Both the position numbers and the translations under genes were made by a program. DNA of 64,000 nucleotides from Bacteroidota bacterium (GTDB lineage: Bacteria > Bacteroidota > Rhodothermia > Rhodothermales > UBA10348), in contig JAJCYP010000123.1 in assembly GCA_029262855.1 (NCBI GenBank), forward strand, positions 36,115 through 100,114, in the 5' to 3' direction. Below, piece by piece: positions 38,896-48,800 of this stretch (its first letter is position 1; the number at the start of each line of letters is the position of its first letter). The notes under the pieces were generated by a model. The model was not told where the DNA came from. It did not search any database and saw nothing but the letters and a program-made list of their open reading frames with translations.

Positions 38896-39219
38896 CTACC
38901 GCATCACGCGCTCGATCTGGGCCACTTTCATGTGCGTGAACGGGCGACCGTTCCAATCGCCCAGATACACACTCCCCCGGACACGCTGTACGCTCGGGTT
39001 CACCAGGCCGGACCGCTGCTCGGGTGTCAAGTCGAGTATATACCAGTTGTCCTCGTTTGTCTGCAACATGACCGCCGTAAACGGCTCGTTGCCCCTGACC
39101 GTGACCGTTCCCTCAACCTCGGTGAGGTCCATTTCTGCGGTTCGGGATGATGAGCAACCCGTCTGCATCACCAGGACGACCGCTGAGAAAAGGAGGGCAA
39201 GGCGTAACAGTTGCGGCAT
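38896..39219 (-). CDS. Small lipoprotein of unknown function
   Basis: A 107-residue product whose signal peptide ends in a lipobox (VLVMQTGC), so it is probably lipid-anchored. The mature part of about 85 residues is predicted beta-rich (VEGTVTVRG, AVMLQTNEDNWYILDL, VRGSVYLGDWNGRPF), suggestive of a small barrel. I do not recognise a family. It sits between two paralogous protease genes on the opposite strand, sharing a 58-base divergent region with the second. ATG 39219 is used because it starts the signal peptide. Confidence 0.75.
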   Translation of the reverse strand: MPQLLRLALLFSAVVLVMQTGCSSSRTAEMDLTEVEGTVTVRGNEPFTAVMLQTNEDNWYILDLTPEQRSGLVNPSVQRVRGSVYLGDWNGRPFTHMKVAQIERVMR

Positions 39220-39277
39220 GAGACCGTGGGTACTTTTATTGCGTTGGAGACGCGTGGGAAGACGTATTGATTCTACC

Positions 39278-41065
39278 ATGATTTACGAATCGTTTGCGAG
39301 ACCCCTGCTCGCCGGCGTGACCGTTGTGGTCACCGCAATTTTTCTGTCGGGCACGGCCAATGGGCAACCCATCCTGCATGGGGAGCCAGGGCACATCTGC
39401 GGCACCGACGTGGCGTCCCCGGAGGCACGTCAGGCTCTGGTGGATTTTCGCCAGGCCCGCGATTCGGGACAACTGGCAGCGCGGCGTCGCGCCACGGCAT
39501 ACAAGTCGCACAGTCCGCCCGATGTCGGCGACCGGCGCCCGTTCAGAGTCAGCGAGAGCGGCTGGATCGAAGTTGAGTTCGAACTCATGGACAAGGAGGA
39601 CGGCCTCTACCACCTGTGGGTGTCCATCCACGAACTGGACTCGGGTCGCATCACCGACGATGTCATTCTGGGACTGCGAACCGCGCTGGTCGAGGCGACG
39701 CCGGGTGGCATCATCAACGAGGACGCCGGCGTAATCGCGAACAACGAAGTAGTCCTCGGCCCGCCGCCGGATTATGATGGCGACGGCGTTACGGACGTCC
39801 TGATGTACGACATCGACCCCAACGACGATACGCCGGGCTCTTTCGTAGCCGGGTACGTGCACTCGACTGACATCAATCCGAACGCAACGCCTGGAACCGG
39901 CAACCAGGCGGATATCCTGTACCTGGATTCCAATCAGGGCATCTCGGCCGGTGCCTCGGCATCCACTGCCGCGCACGAATATGCCCATCTCATTCACTTC
40001 GCGACGGGCTTCGACACCGACACATTCATCTCCGAGGGAATCGCCGAGTACCTCACGGTGGTGAATGGACTGGGCCGGAGCCGCTACGCCTTTTTGGCCC
40101 TTCCCGGCGAGACCGAACTGCCGCTTATGAATTGGCGCTCCGGCAGCTCCGATGTCATTCGGGATTACGCGAAGGCGGAGTTGTTCTTTCGCTACCTAGG
40201 CGAGCAGATGGGCCCGAGCATAGTCTCAGAGATCGCTGGAAACCCGTACAAGGGAGCGGGCGGAATTGACTCTGTGCTGACGGCCAGCGGGACGAGCCTC
40301 GCCGCGATGCTTCTGGACTATCACTCGGCGAATCTGGTGAACGACCGGAGGATCGACTTCCGGTTCGGGTACGGATCCGGCGTCGAGTCGAGCGGAGTCA
40401 GGGCCAACGTGAATACCACGTACTCCAGTGGCATCTCCACTCCGCCATTCGCGGAGGGGTCCAAGCCCGCTCTGGAGAGCGGCGCGGTCAACTATGTGGA
40501 CTTTCGGAATGTGGCCGACCTTCGACTGCGGTTTGACGCTGCTGCCGTTCCGGTCCTGCTGGAGTTTGCCAGGGAGCGTGTCGCGGCGCGGGTGTTTCTC
40601 CAGGACGAACTCGGCGAATACTCCTTCCGAGACCTCGCTCCCCAGGAGGAGGCGCACGTCATTGCCGGCAACTTCTTCAAGGCCCGGGTGGTGTTCATCC
40701 ACACGCAGCCGGGTACTGCAATTGTCGCGCGCTACGACTACGGCGGCGAGTGGCTGGCATTCGGGCAAGCGACTCCGGTGGACGAAAGTCCCGAACTCCC
40801 CACGGCAATGACGCTCGACCAGAACTATCCGAACCCGTTCAACCCGGCTACCACGATTGGATGGGAGTTGCCGGAGGCGGGAGACGTGAGCATCCGCGTT
40901 TTTGACCAACTCGGTCGGGAGGTGGCCGAGGTCGCTCGCGGGTTCTTCCCGGCTGGCCCCCACGCTGCCTCCTTCGATGGTTCCAGACTGGCATCGGGCA
41001 CCTACCTTTACGTTCTGGACGCAGGCGGTCAACGCGTCGTACGCCATTTGACGCTTCTCAAGTAA
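39278..41065 (+). CDS. Secreted zinc metalloprotease with T9SS sorting domain (paralogue 2)
   Basis: A 595-residue relative of its neighbours. The signal peptide ends near residue 29 (SGTANG). The shared N-terminal domain reads PPDVGDRRPFRV, HLWVSIHELDSGRITDD, and the calcium-site-like DYDGDGVTDVLMYD. The zinc site is TAAHEYAHLIHF with third ligand candidate in FISEGIAEYL. The C-terminal T9SS domain is type A (QNYPNPFNPATT, VFDQLGREVAEV, SRLASGTYLYVLD). The long spacer domain of paralogue 1 is absent. Only 7 bases separate it from paralogue 3, so these two are probably one operon. Confidence 0.85.
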   Translation: MIYESFARPLLAGVTVVVTAIFLSGTANGQPILHGEPGHICGTDVASPEARQALVDFRQARDSGQLAARRRATAYKSHSPPDVGDRRPFRVSESGWIEVEFELMDKEDGLYHLWVSIHELDSGRITDDVILGLRTALVEATPGGIINEDAGVIANNEVVLGPPPDYDGDGVTDVLMYDIDPNDDTPGSFVAGYVHSTDINPNATPGTGNQADILYLDSNQGISAGASASTAAHEYAHLIHFATGFDTDTFISEGIAEYLTVVNGLGRSRYAFLALPGETELPLMNWRSGSSDVIRDYAKAELFFRYLGEQMGPSIVSEIAGNPYKGAGGIDSVLTASGTSLAAMLLDYHSANLVNDRRIDFRFGYGSGVESSGVRANVNTTYSSGISTPPFAEGSKPALESGAVNYVDFRNVADLRLRFDAAAVPVLLEFARERVAARVFLQDELGEYSFRDLAPQEEAHVIAGNFFKARVVFIHTQPGTAIVARYDYGGEWLAFGQATPVDESPELPTAMTLDQNYPNPFNPATTIGWELPEAGDVSIRVFDQLGREVAEVARGFFPAGPHAASFDGSRLASGTYLYVLDAGGQRVVRHLTLLK

Positions 41066-41072
41066 ACACCCG

Positions 41073-42791
41073 ATGCGCTTCGCATTTCTGATTCTTGGAC
41101 TCCTTCTGGCGGGACCAGTGGTCAGCGCCGCCGGTCAGGCGGTGGCTCCTTACTGCGGAACGCACATGGACGAGCCCGAATTCCGGGAGGCGTACAGTCG
41201 GTTCCTAGACGCACGCAAATCGGGCAGGCCGTCCCCTGCCCGAAAAACAGCCTCGCCACCTGATGTCGGCGACCGGCAGACTTTCCTGGTCTACATCTAC
41301 GCCAACAACAACTGGGTCCAGAAGCAATTCGAGCTGCGGGACAAGACGAACCTTTACCACGCCTGGGTGGAGGTGGCCAATCTGGCCCAGATGACCCAGC
41401 AGGAACTGGATACCATCCGGGGCAGCATGATGTCTCAAACGCCTTCTGGGTCGGTGAATCCGTCACGAGGAGTCTTGCCTAACAATCATGATGTCTTCGG
41501 CTCAGCCCCGGATGTGGATCGCGACGGCATCGTGGACTTTCTGTTCTACGACATCGACAACCAGAACGTGGGCGGCTTCGTCCACCCGGGTGACCTGGAG
41601 GCCGACTCCGGAGGAAATGGGCGAGACATCCTGCATCTGGACATCTTTCAGTCAGTGTCGTTCATGCCGCGCTTGATCGCCCACGAGTACACGCACCTGA
41701 TCCACTTCAACTATGAGTTCGACGTCGAGACGTTCATCTCTGAGGGGCTGGCGGAATTCGGGATGGTGGTCAACGGCTATACCCAGGACAATTTCAGTTA
41801 TCTGGGATTCCCGACTGAGCACAAGCGGAGTCTGTTTTCCTGGCGAGGTGTGGACGATGACAACGGTGGTCGGGACTACGATCGCGGACGCTTGTTCTTC
41901 AGCTACCTCTCTGAACGGGTGGGCCCACACAACACCGGGGCCATGCTTCGGAATGACCGGAAGGGTGCTTCTGGAATCGACTCGCTACTGGTCAAGGAAG
42001 GCCTGCGCCTCGGCGAGGTGATCCTCGACTTCCATACCGCAAATTGGGTGTTTGACACGGGCGTTGCCGCCAAGTACGGATACGACAGATCATTCTCGGC
42101 ACCTCTGGCTCCAATTCCCGACCGGTCGATAGATACCATTCAGGAATCGTTTACGCCGGAGTCCAGTCCCGAGGACTCCCCCAACCTTGAAGGCGGGGCG
42201 GTCAACTACATCTACTTCTCCGAGCTTGCCGATCTGACTCTGAATTTCGACGCCTATGCACCGCCGGCTGTGGTCGCCAGGGTGCCGGGCATCCTCGATG
42301 ACATTCGCACCCGGCTGCGGGGGCGCCTAGTGGCCCGCCGCGACGATGGAGTCGTCACCACACTCGACGTCCCGCCGGCACCCGGGAATTTCAGGTTGGA
42401 AGGGAATTTTTCCGAGGTCACTCTGGTCGTTACCAGCATCGACCCCATCAAGACTGCGCGGTACGCCTTGGCCGGCGGTTGGCGTGCCTTTGGAACCTCC
42501 ACAGGTCTTGATGAAACTCCAGTACCGACCGGCTTCCGACTCGACTCGGTCTATCCGAACCCGCTTGCCGAATCGGCCACGGTCCGGCTGGAGACCAGTC
42601 AGGCAGGGATTGGGACCGTCTATCTCATCGACACACTGGGTCGTCGCGTCGGCATGGTCCACAACGGATATCTCGCCGCGGGCGTACACGAACTTACGTT
42701 CCAGGCAGGGTCCCTTCCCGTCGGCGCGTATGTGCTGGTAGCGGAGACCGTTTCCGGGCGATCGTCCCGGATGATTACGGTTGCGCGCTAA
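41073..42791 (+). CDS. Secreted zinc metalloprotease with T9SS sorting domain (paralogue 3)
   Basis: A 572-residue protein with signal peptide (MRFAFLILGLLLAGPVVSAAG). It repeats the family plan: PPDVGDRQTFLV, HAWVEVANLA, DVDRDGIVDFLFYD, DILHLDIF, and the zinc site LIAHEYTHLIHF followed by TFISEGLAEF. The C-terminal sorting domain is a divergent type A version (SVYPNPLAESATV, LIDTLGRRVGMV, GSLPVGAYVLVAE), so recognition by T9SS is likely but less certain. It lies 7 bases after paralogue 2. Confidence 0.83.
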   Translation: MRFAFLILGLLLAGPVVSAAGQAVAPYCGTHMDEPEFREAYSRFLDARKSGRPSPARKTASPPDVGDRQTFLVYIYANNNWVQKQFELRDKTNLYHAWVEVANLAQMTQQELDTIRGSMMSQTPSGSVNPSRGVLPNNHDVFGSAPDVDRDGIVDFLFYDIDNQNVGGFVHPGDLEADSGGNGRDILHLDIFQSVSFMPRLIAHEYTHLIHFNYEFDVETFISEGLAEFGMVVNGYTQDNFSYLGFPTEHKRSLFSWRGVDDDNGGRDYDRGRLFFSYLSERVGPHNTGAMLRNDRKGASGIDSLLVKEGLRLGEVILDFHTANWVFDTGVAAKYGYDRSFSAPLAPIPDRSIDTIQESFTPESSPEDSPNLEGGAVNYIYFSELADLTLNFDAYAPPAVVARVPGILDDIRTRLRGRLVARRDDGVVTTLDVPPAPGNFRLEGNFSEVTLVVTSIDPIKTARYALAGGWRAFGTSTGLDETPVPTGFRLDSVYPNPLAESATVRLETSQAGIGTVYLIDTLGRRVGMVHNGYLAAGVHELTFQAGSLPVGAYVLVAETVSGRSSRMITVAR

Positions 42792-42848
42792 GCTGAATTT
42801 CCGTCGTCCAGGAGCCAGGCATGATGACTGCTGAGACGCGGATCCCCC

Positions 42849-43676
42849 TCACCCGGTTGCGACAGCAGACTGAAGTAGACTCACCATTCCTGCCAGATCG
42901 ATATTTCCCGACGGACGCAGCCGGACTACCCGGCAGCCAGCCAGGCCCGCCATGCGCTCCTTGACCTGATCCCGGTCTATCGCATCCGGGTCGTCGTGCC
43001 AGGGACTGTCCAACTCGATGAAGTGTGAGGCCCGGCTGCCTTGTCCAGGATCGAATACGATCAGGTCCACCAGGACGCGAAAAAATACGTCCCGCTCCTC
43101 CCTGCTCAAGACGCCTTTGATTGCGTCAAAGTCGATGGCCGTGTGCAGCGCTGCGTTGGGCACCAGGATCTGACCGGAGAAGACCCGCTGTGCCGCATGG
43201 AAGAGCGTGGCTTCCTGCCTGGATCGAAACAGGGGGCGTCGGCCATCGATTCGAAAGGAGGCCTCGATCTCCGTGATCGTTCCCGACGGCACGTGGGAAG
43301 TCGCACTCGGACCTGCGGCCTGAAACTGGGCCAGGACACCGCGACATGCATCGGCCTCGGGTCGATACCGAGCATACAGGGCGGCCTTGGCGGGCCGGGA
43401 CCTGTTGCGAATCACCAGTGTCTCTGCCAGTTGGTCCAATTGCTCCGGAGCGAGAGACAGATAGCCCGCCCGATGAAGGAGCAATGCCTTCTCGAGCTCA
43501 TCGTCGCCCAGGCTTCCGGAGGGTTTCGTCAGGTCCTCAAACAGGGAGTCCACCAAAATAGATCGGGCCTTTTCCGCGACAGCCCCGGAATCCAGGCGCA
43601 CGCCGTGAACCGCGTCCAGTGCACGCGGCCAGTCGCCGGCGGCGACGGCATCAAAGAGATCTTCTGTTGAACCCAC
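42849..43676 (-). CDS. Protein with C-terminal DUF2726-like nuclease-fold domain
   Basis: A 275-residue protein. The N-terminal 140 residues are helical without recognisable motifs. The C-terminal part (about 150-270) resembles the DUF2726/PD-(D/E)XK-type domain: [38 protein letters not shown] and a final strand GCRVVRLRP. In such proteins D-x-n-E-x-D residues bind metal, and D of VDLIV with E-L-D fit loosely. A nuclease role is inference. The GTG at 43676 is the start. It is divergent from fdxA. Confidence 0.6.
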   Translation of the reverse strand: MGSTEDLFDAVAAGDWPRALDAVHGVRLDSGAVAEKARSILVDSLFEDLTKPSGSLGDDELEKALLLHRAGYLSLAPEQLDQLAETLVIRNRSRPAKAALYARYRPEADACRGVLAQFQAAGPSATSHVPSGTITEIEASFRIDGRRPLFRSRQEATLFHAAQRVFSGQILVPNAALHTAIDFDAIKGVLSREERDVFFRVLVDLIVFDPGQGSRASHFIELDSPWHDDPDAIDRDQVKERMAGLAGCRVVRLRPSGNIDLAGMVSLLQSAVATG

Positions 43677-43706
43677 GGATACATTATATCCTCGCCCAAA
43701 CTCTGT

Positions 43707-43735
43707 TGTCCACCTTTGGCGAGGAAACTATCTTC
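43707..43735 (+). promoter_or_regulatory. Sigma70-like promoter for fdxA
   Basis: TTGTCC at 43707-43712 and TATCTT at 43730-43735 with a 17-base spacer, followed by CGGGCC. The -10 box ends 32 bases before the fdxA ATG. Confidence 0.55.
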
Positions 43736-43767
43736 GGGCCGAACCCCCTTACCTGACCGCTCTTCTC

Positions 43768-44121
43768 ATGCCCTACGTCGTTACCGAGGCCTGTATAAAC
43801 TGCAAACACACTGATTGTGTGGAGGTGTGCCCGGTAGACTGTTTCTACGAAGGCCCCAATTTCCTGGTCATACACCCCGATGAGTGTATTGACTGCAATG
43901 CCTGCGTCCCGGTGTGCCCGGTTGAGGCCATCTACGCAGACGACGAACTCCCCGAGGAGATGTCACACTACTCGGAGTGGAACGCCTATCTCGCCGAGCA
44001 GTGGTCTGCGTTGGGCAAGAACATCACTGACAAGGCTGACCCTCTTCCGGACGCCGAGGAATGGACGACCAGGGCAAAGACTGAGCAGGACATCATGACC
44101 TGGGAAGGAGCGGGCGAATAG
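43768..44121 (+). CDS. fdxA: Seven-iron ferredoxin (FdxA type)
   Basis: A 117-residue electron carrier with one 3Fe-4S and one 4Fe-4S centre. The cysteines are arranged as in Azotobacter-type Fdx[23 protein letters not shown], then [21 protein letters not shown]. The acidic C-terminal half ([25 protein letters not shown]) is also typical. It is a cytosolic protein with its own promoter candidate. Its partners cannot be told from the context. Confidence 0.94.
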   Translation: MPYVVTEACINCKHTDCVEVCPVDCFYEGPNFLVIHPDECIDCNACVPVCPVEAIYADDELPEEMSHYSEWNAYLAEQWSALGKNITDKADPLPDAEEWTTRAKTEQDIMTWEGAGE

Positions 44122-44126
44122 ACCGC

Positions 44127-44426
44127 TTAGGAGTCGGAGACTTCAAGCAGGACTCTGTCGCCCATCGACACCTCACGGTAGCTCATCACGTCTACTGGCA
44201 GTTCGACCTGCTGCTTCGAGATTTTCCCTGAGAGTGTCTTCTTGTAGAGGACGCCGGAAAAGGTGACAGAGTCGTCATCGACCAACGATTCAAGCGTCGA
44301 GGATTCCCCCTCTGCTCCGAAGAAAACACCCCTGTAGGTCTCACCAATAGCAGACTGCTGCCGGAATAGATATCCGGTGCCTTCGATATCGCCAAGTGTC
44401 GCTTGTTGGTGGACGTACAGTGCCAT
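44127..44426 (-). CDS. Hypothetical protein (99 aa)
   Basis: I do not recognise this protein. It has no signal peptide or membrane helix, is predicted beta-rich (TLGDIEGTGYLF, YRGVFFGAEGE, VTFSGVLYKKTLSG) and ends in VGD-like RVLLEVSDS. It converges with fdxA, the stop codons being 5 bases apart. A possible promoter lies at 44475-44503 on its own strand, inside the gap after the ahcY terminator. Confidence 0.55.
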   Translation of the reverse strand: MALYVHQQATLGDIEGTGYLFRQQSAIGETYRGVFFGAEGESSTLESLVDDDSVTFSGVLYKKTLSGKISKQQVELPVDVMSYREVSMGDRVLLEVSDS

Positions 44427-44474
44427 GGTATTGGGTTCTTTTTACTGAAGCAGACCCAAATTACGGGCTGATGC

Positions 44475-44503
44475 CCGTTATTGTTTCGCTGTGGCTGGCA
44501 CAA
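44475..44503 (-). promoter_or_regulatory. Weak promoter candidate for the 99-aa gene
   Basis: Read on the minus strand: TTGTGC at 44503-44498 and TAACGG at 44480-44475, 17 bases apart. The -10 box is poor. A 6-base hairpin (ACGGGC / GCCCGT, 44463-44478) overlaps the start of the predicted transcript. Confidence 0.3.
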
Positions 44504-44531
44504 TACGCCAACAATGGCGCCGGCCGCCCCT

Positions 44532-44568
44532 AAAAAAAGGCCGGGACCTCCGAGGGCCCCGGCCTTTT
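44532..44568 (-). terminator. Rho-independent terminator of ahcY
   Basis: A 14-base stem with one mismatch (arm AAAAGGCCGGGACC) flanked by seven As on the plus strand, which is a run of seven Us on the ahcY transcript. It lies 38 bases after the ahcY stop. The right arm also carries TTTT on the plus strand, so it may work both ways. Confidence 0.8.
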
Positions 44569-44605
44569 CATACCAGTTCTGTTCGCGCCGCTTGGCGCCG
44601 AATAA

Positions 44606-45883
44606 TCAGGTGCCGGCCGAGTAATCGGTGGCGTAGATCACCTGCTCCTCGGTCAACCGATCGATGGACAAGCCCATCGTCTCGAGCTTGATTCCTGCGA
44701 TTTCCTGATCGAGCTCGACGGGGAGATCGATGACCGTGTTCGGCAGCGTCTCGCCGGACTCCTTGCGCTGAACCAGCGTCAGGTGTGCCATGAACTGATT
44801 GGCGAAGCTCATGTCCATCACCTCAGAGGGGTGACCCTCCGCAGCGGCCAGGTTTACGAGGCGGCCGTCGGCCAGGATGTTGATCTTCTTGCCGTTCTCC
44901 ATGGTGTACTCGCGGTTGTCGGCGCGAACCATCCGATTCGAGACACTGACCTCGGCGAGCTCTGCCAGATTCAACTCAACGTCGTAGTGGCCCGTATTGC
45001 AGACCAGGGCACCTTCTCGCATGCTCAGGAAGTGCTGGCCGCGAATGATGTCGCGCATGCCCGTAGCCGTGACGAAAATGTCTCCGACCCTGGCGGCCTC
45101 CTCCATCGTCATGACCCGCATGCCCTCCAGGGTCGCCTTCAGGGCGGCCGTGGGCTTGACCTCGGTCACGATCACGTTGGCTCCCATGCCCTTGGCACGC
45201 ATGGCCACGCCGCGTCCACAGTGGCCGTAGCCCGCAACGACAAAGTTCTTGCCTGCCAGCAGCACCGAGCTCGCACGCAGGATGCCATCCAGCGTGGACT
45301 GACCGGTGCCGTAGACGTTGTCGAAGTCCCACTTGGTCTCGGCGTCATTGACGGCGTAGACCGGATAGAGGAGCTTGCCATCGTCGGCCATGGCGCGGAG
45401 ACGATGGACACCGGTGGTGGTCTCCTCACTGCCGCCGATGATTGCATCGGCCATCTCCGGGAAGTTGCTGTGGACACGGAAAATGAGGTCGGCACCGTCG
45501 TCCAGCGTCAGGTCAGGCACCTTGTCGATGGTCCGATCGATGCTCCAGTAGAAATCCTCCGTGTTCTGTCCGTACCAGGCGTAGATCTCAATGCCGGCCT
45601 CGGCCAGGGCAGCCGCTACGGCGTCGTTCGTGGACAGTGGGTTGCAACCACTCCAGGCTACCTCGGCTCCACAGGCGGCGAAGGTCTCGACCAGAACGCC
45701 GGTCTCCTTGGTCACGTGCAGGCAACCGGTAATCTTGTATCCCTTGAAGGGCTGGGATTCGGCGTACTTGTCCCGCAGGGACTTGAGCACGGGCATGCGG
45801 GTCTCGGCCCATTCCATCAGCAGTCGGCCTTCTTCAGCCAACCCGAGATCGTGCACCTTGTAGGCGCCTTCCTTGTGATCCAT
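44606..45883 (-). CDS. ahcY: Adenosylhomocysteinase (SAH hydrolase)
   Basis: A 425-residue NAD-dependent enzyme cleaving S-adenosylhomocysteine to adenosine and homocysteine. Family sequences are GCLHVTKETGVLVETFAACG, CNPLSTNDAVAAAL, YPVYAVNDAETKWDFDN, the NAD site VAGYGHCGRGVAMRAKG, and NTGHYDVELNL. It ends YATDYSAGT and lacks the KPDHYRY tail of the eukaryotic-type enzyme, as in archaeal/thermophile-type enzymes. ATG 45883 is used: it lies 13 bases after the stop of the upstream protease gene. A strong terminator follows. It shares strand with metK. Confidence 0.95.
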   Translation of the reverse strand: MDHKEGAYKVHDLGLAEEGRLLMEWAETRMPVLKSLRDKYAESQPFKGYKITGCLHVTKETGVLVETFAACGAEVAWSGCNPLSTNDAVAAALAEAGIEIYAWYGQNTEDFYWSIDRTIDKVPDLTLDDGADLIFRVHSNFPEMADAIIGGSEETTTGVHRLRAMADDGKLLYPVYAVNDAETKWDFDNVYGTGQSTLDGILRASSVLLAGKNFVVAGYGHCGRGVAMRAKGMGANVIVTEVKPTAALKATLEGMRVMTMEEAARVGDIFVTATGMRDIIRGQHFLSMREGALVCNTGHYDVELNLAELAEVSVSNRMVRADNREYTMENGKKINILADGRLVNLAAAEGHPSEVMDMSFANQFMAHLTLVQRKESGETLPNTVIDLPVELDQEIAGIKLETMGLSIDRLTEEQVIYATDYSAGT

Positions 45884-45896
45884 CACTAGTCGTGTT

Positions 45897-48800
45897 TTAG
45901 CGGGCAACGGTGATCATTTCGAATTTGACCGTCGCTCCGGTGTCCAATCTCAGCAAGTACACACCAGAGGCAAGGTTGTCGCCCCGGAGTACCGCGTTAT
46001 GGTTTCCTGCTTCCCGCATCCCGTTGTCCAACGTCGCCACGCGCCTTCCGAGCATATCGTGAACCGTCAGGAGAACCGGTGCGGCTGCCGGTAAAGAGTA
46101 GCTGATATTCGTTGCAACGGTAAATGGATCCGGAAAATTCGCGTGAAGCACGGTTTCCTCCGGAAAATCAAATGCCGAAGCCTCGGTTTCCTGCGAAAAT
46201 ACGGCATCCGTGACCGTCCAACGAGTGAGTTGGGAGTCGCCCGACACCATGAGTCGGATCTGGACCACGTCGCCAGCCAGGAGAGAGAAATCCACACGAT
46301 CCTGCCTGGCGGCGGAGGTCCCCCTGAAGGCATCCTCGCCGCTGAGCACTCCGCCGTAGCCTGCCGTTGGCGTAGCGAGTGCCCAGGTAGCGCCATCGTC
46401 CCGAGACACCTGGATCTGCCCGCCAGAGTCCACTCCGAAACGATAGGCGTGCTCGAAGACAAAGCTGGCGACGGCTCCGTTGCGCGCGATGGTGACCGGC
46501 TGAAACACCAGACCACCAGCCCCCTCGCCCTGCCCGGTCCAGGTTACTCCGGACTGGCTCCAGCCCTCGCCACCGGCGGCCGAAGCCAGGAGCGGGGTGC
46601 TTTTAGCCAGGCGCACATTGACAACAAAGCCCGGTGCCGAAGCCGCCGGGACAGAAATCACATTCCCGTCCACATCGCCCAGACGCAGTCTCCAGACCAG
46701 ACGGTCTCCAGGCGCCGTCAACGCCAGGACACCGACCGCACCCGCATAGGCGGTCAGCGAGTTCGGAGACTGGGTCAGCCTGGCCTCACCGGACGTGGTA
46801 CCGCCGGAGGCCGAGTACTCATACTCCACCCAGACATCCGAGACTCCGATGTCATCGGTTACCGAGGCCTCAACAGGCGGTAAAGGACTACCCGAGGGAC
46901 TCGAAACCACCGCCAGCGGCTGCTCGGTGAGCCCGGGGAGTCCGCTGCCGTTCGGAAGCCGGTTCGTGATCACCACATCGTCCAACAGCCAGCCGGCAAA
47001 GAACCGCGCCTGCTCGGTGTTCGTCGCGTCCGTCCCAAAGTCAAACCGGAGTCGAACGTCTTCGGTGGCGGGAAGCGGCATGACCTCGCGCCGCCAGCCA
47101 AAACTGAAGCCCCCGAATGCGCTTTGTCCCGCCATTGGATTGTCCGGCCCTCCGATGATAGACCCTGGGTACCCCGAGGTGGGCTCCAGTACGGCCCACG
47201 AGATTCCGCCGTCCGTCGAGATCTTGACATTTCCACCGTCCCAGAGAACGTCGCCCCCTGCCAACGACGGATCGGCCCGACCATCATGCTCGGTATCATA
47301 CCAGTGCCAAAAGGAGAGCATCGGGGTCCCGGAGCCGGAAAGATTCGATGCCGGCAGTTCCAGGGTGGAAACGCCAGATACGGCAGGGTAGACCCCGTCA
47401 GGATCGGTGCCCCAAACTGTTGTTCCGGAGTGCGCCACGTTTGTCCCAAGGGCGGGGCGTCCGGCCTCAAAAACGCCGCTGAGTTGAACCATCTGCATGG
47501 ACGATTCCGCCGGAAAGGTCCGCAGCACTCCGGTCCCGGACACCTCAAACGCGAACGGTCCCACCTCGGCGGAATTCATCGCCGACGAGCGATCGACCGC
47601 GACAATCGAGTAGCTCACCGATGTCCCTACGGCCACTTGCGAAGCCAGGACCGGGATCCCGCCCGTCCAGACGCCGCCCGTTTCCTCCAGTAGATAACTC
47701 CCCGACCGCTCAGGCTGTCCAGGAATCGCAACCGACCATCTGACGCTGGCCGACGCCACGCCGTACTGATCCGTCACGCTGGCGCGGATGGTGGGAGGCC
47801 ACTGGGCCAGGGACAGCCCCGCGATGGGAGTGTGACCAATCGACGGCGCCTCGCTGTCGGGACCGACCAAAAACGAAAAGACGGTTGCGGGCGCATCGAA
47901 GGGACTCAGCGAAACGCGGTCCTCGGAGTCGACCGCCTGAATGAAGTACTCGACCGTGCCAGGGGCCGCCGGCAAGGGGATGAATCCGCGGTAGGCCCCG
48001 GAGCCGGAGTCTGAGAGTTGAATCGTGGAGAACCCTCCCTGATCGTGACGCCAGTGAACCTCCACCACATCCAGGGTCGCAGCAATGGCCTTGGCAGTCA
48101 CCTCGATCTCGGCCGTGCCGCCCAGGTCCTCGGTGGCAGCCAGCTGTTGATGGGTCACTACAGGACCAAACGCCGACGCGTCCACAAGGCCACGCGGGGC
48201 AAATCGATTGATGAGCGATTCAACGTGTTGACCGCCAAAATGGTCGATGTCCGCCTGGATTACAGCCTCCGCCGCATCGGCAAAGGTGACCGGGGAGGTC
48301 AAATACCGATGCGACCACAGGTTGAGTTTGTCTGTGACATCTTTCCCCAGATCGGTGTACACCTCCATCATGACGGTGCCCCAGAGCCGCCCGTCATTGT
48401 GCACGGAGCAACTCCCCCCGGAGCCCCCATCGGAGCAGGTATCACCGGGATACTCACCGACAAAATCCAGACGCCTGCCTGACCAGATCGAGCCCAGTCC
48501 GCTGTCCCATCTGAATACCTCCTGCCAATCGTCTCTGGCCAACGCCCCGGATTCCATCAATCCTCGCTGGTAGGACATGGCCCAATAGTCGGACCAACCC
48601 TCATGCAGTGCCTGCCCCTCGAGGGTCCCTCTCAGTCCAGGAGCTCCGCCCTCCAGCAGCGCGTGTCCGTATTCGTGAATCACCACGGCTGCGTCCTCCC
48701 CGTCATCCACGCCGCCGGTTCCGAAAAAGAGAAACCGCTGATTCGCCAGCCACCCCGAATCATCCGCCGATGATCCCTGGGGATTCACGGGAATGGGCGA

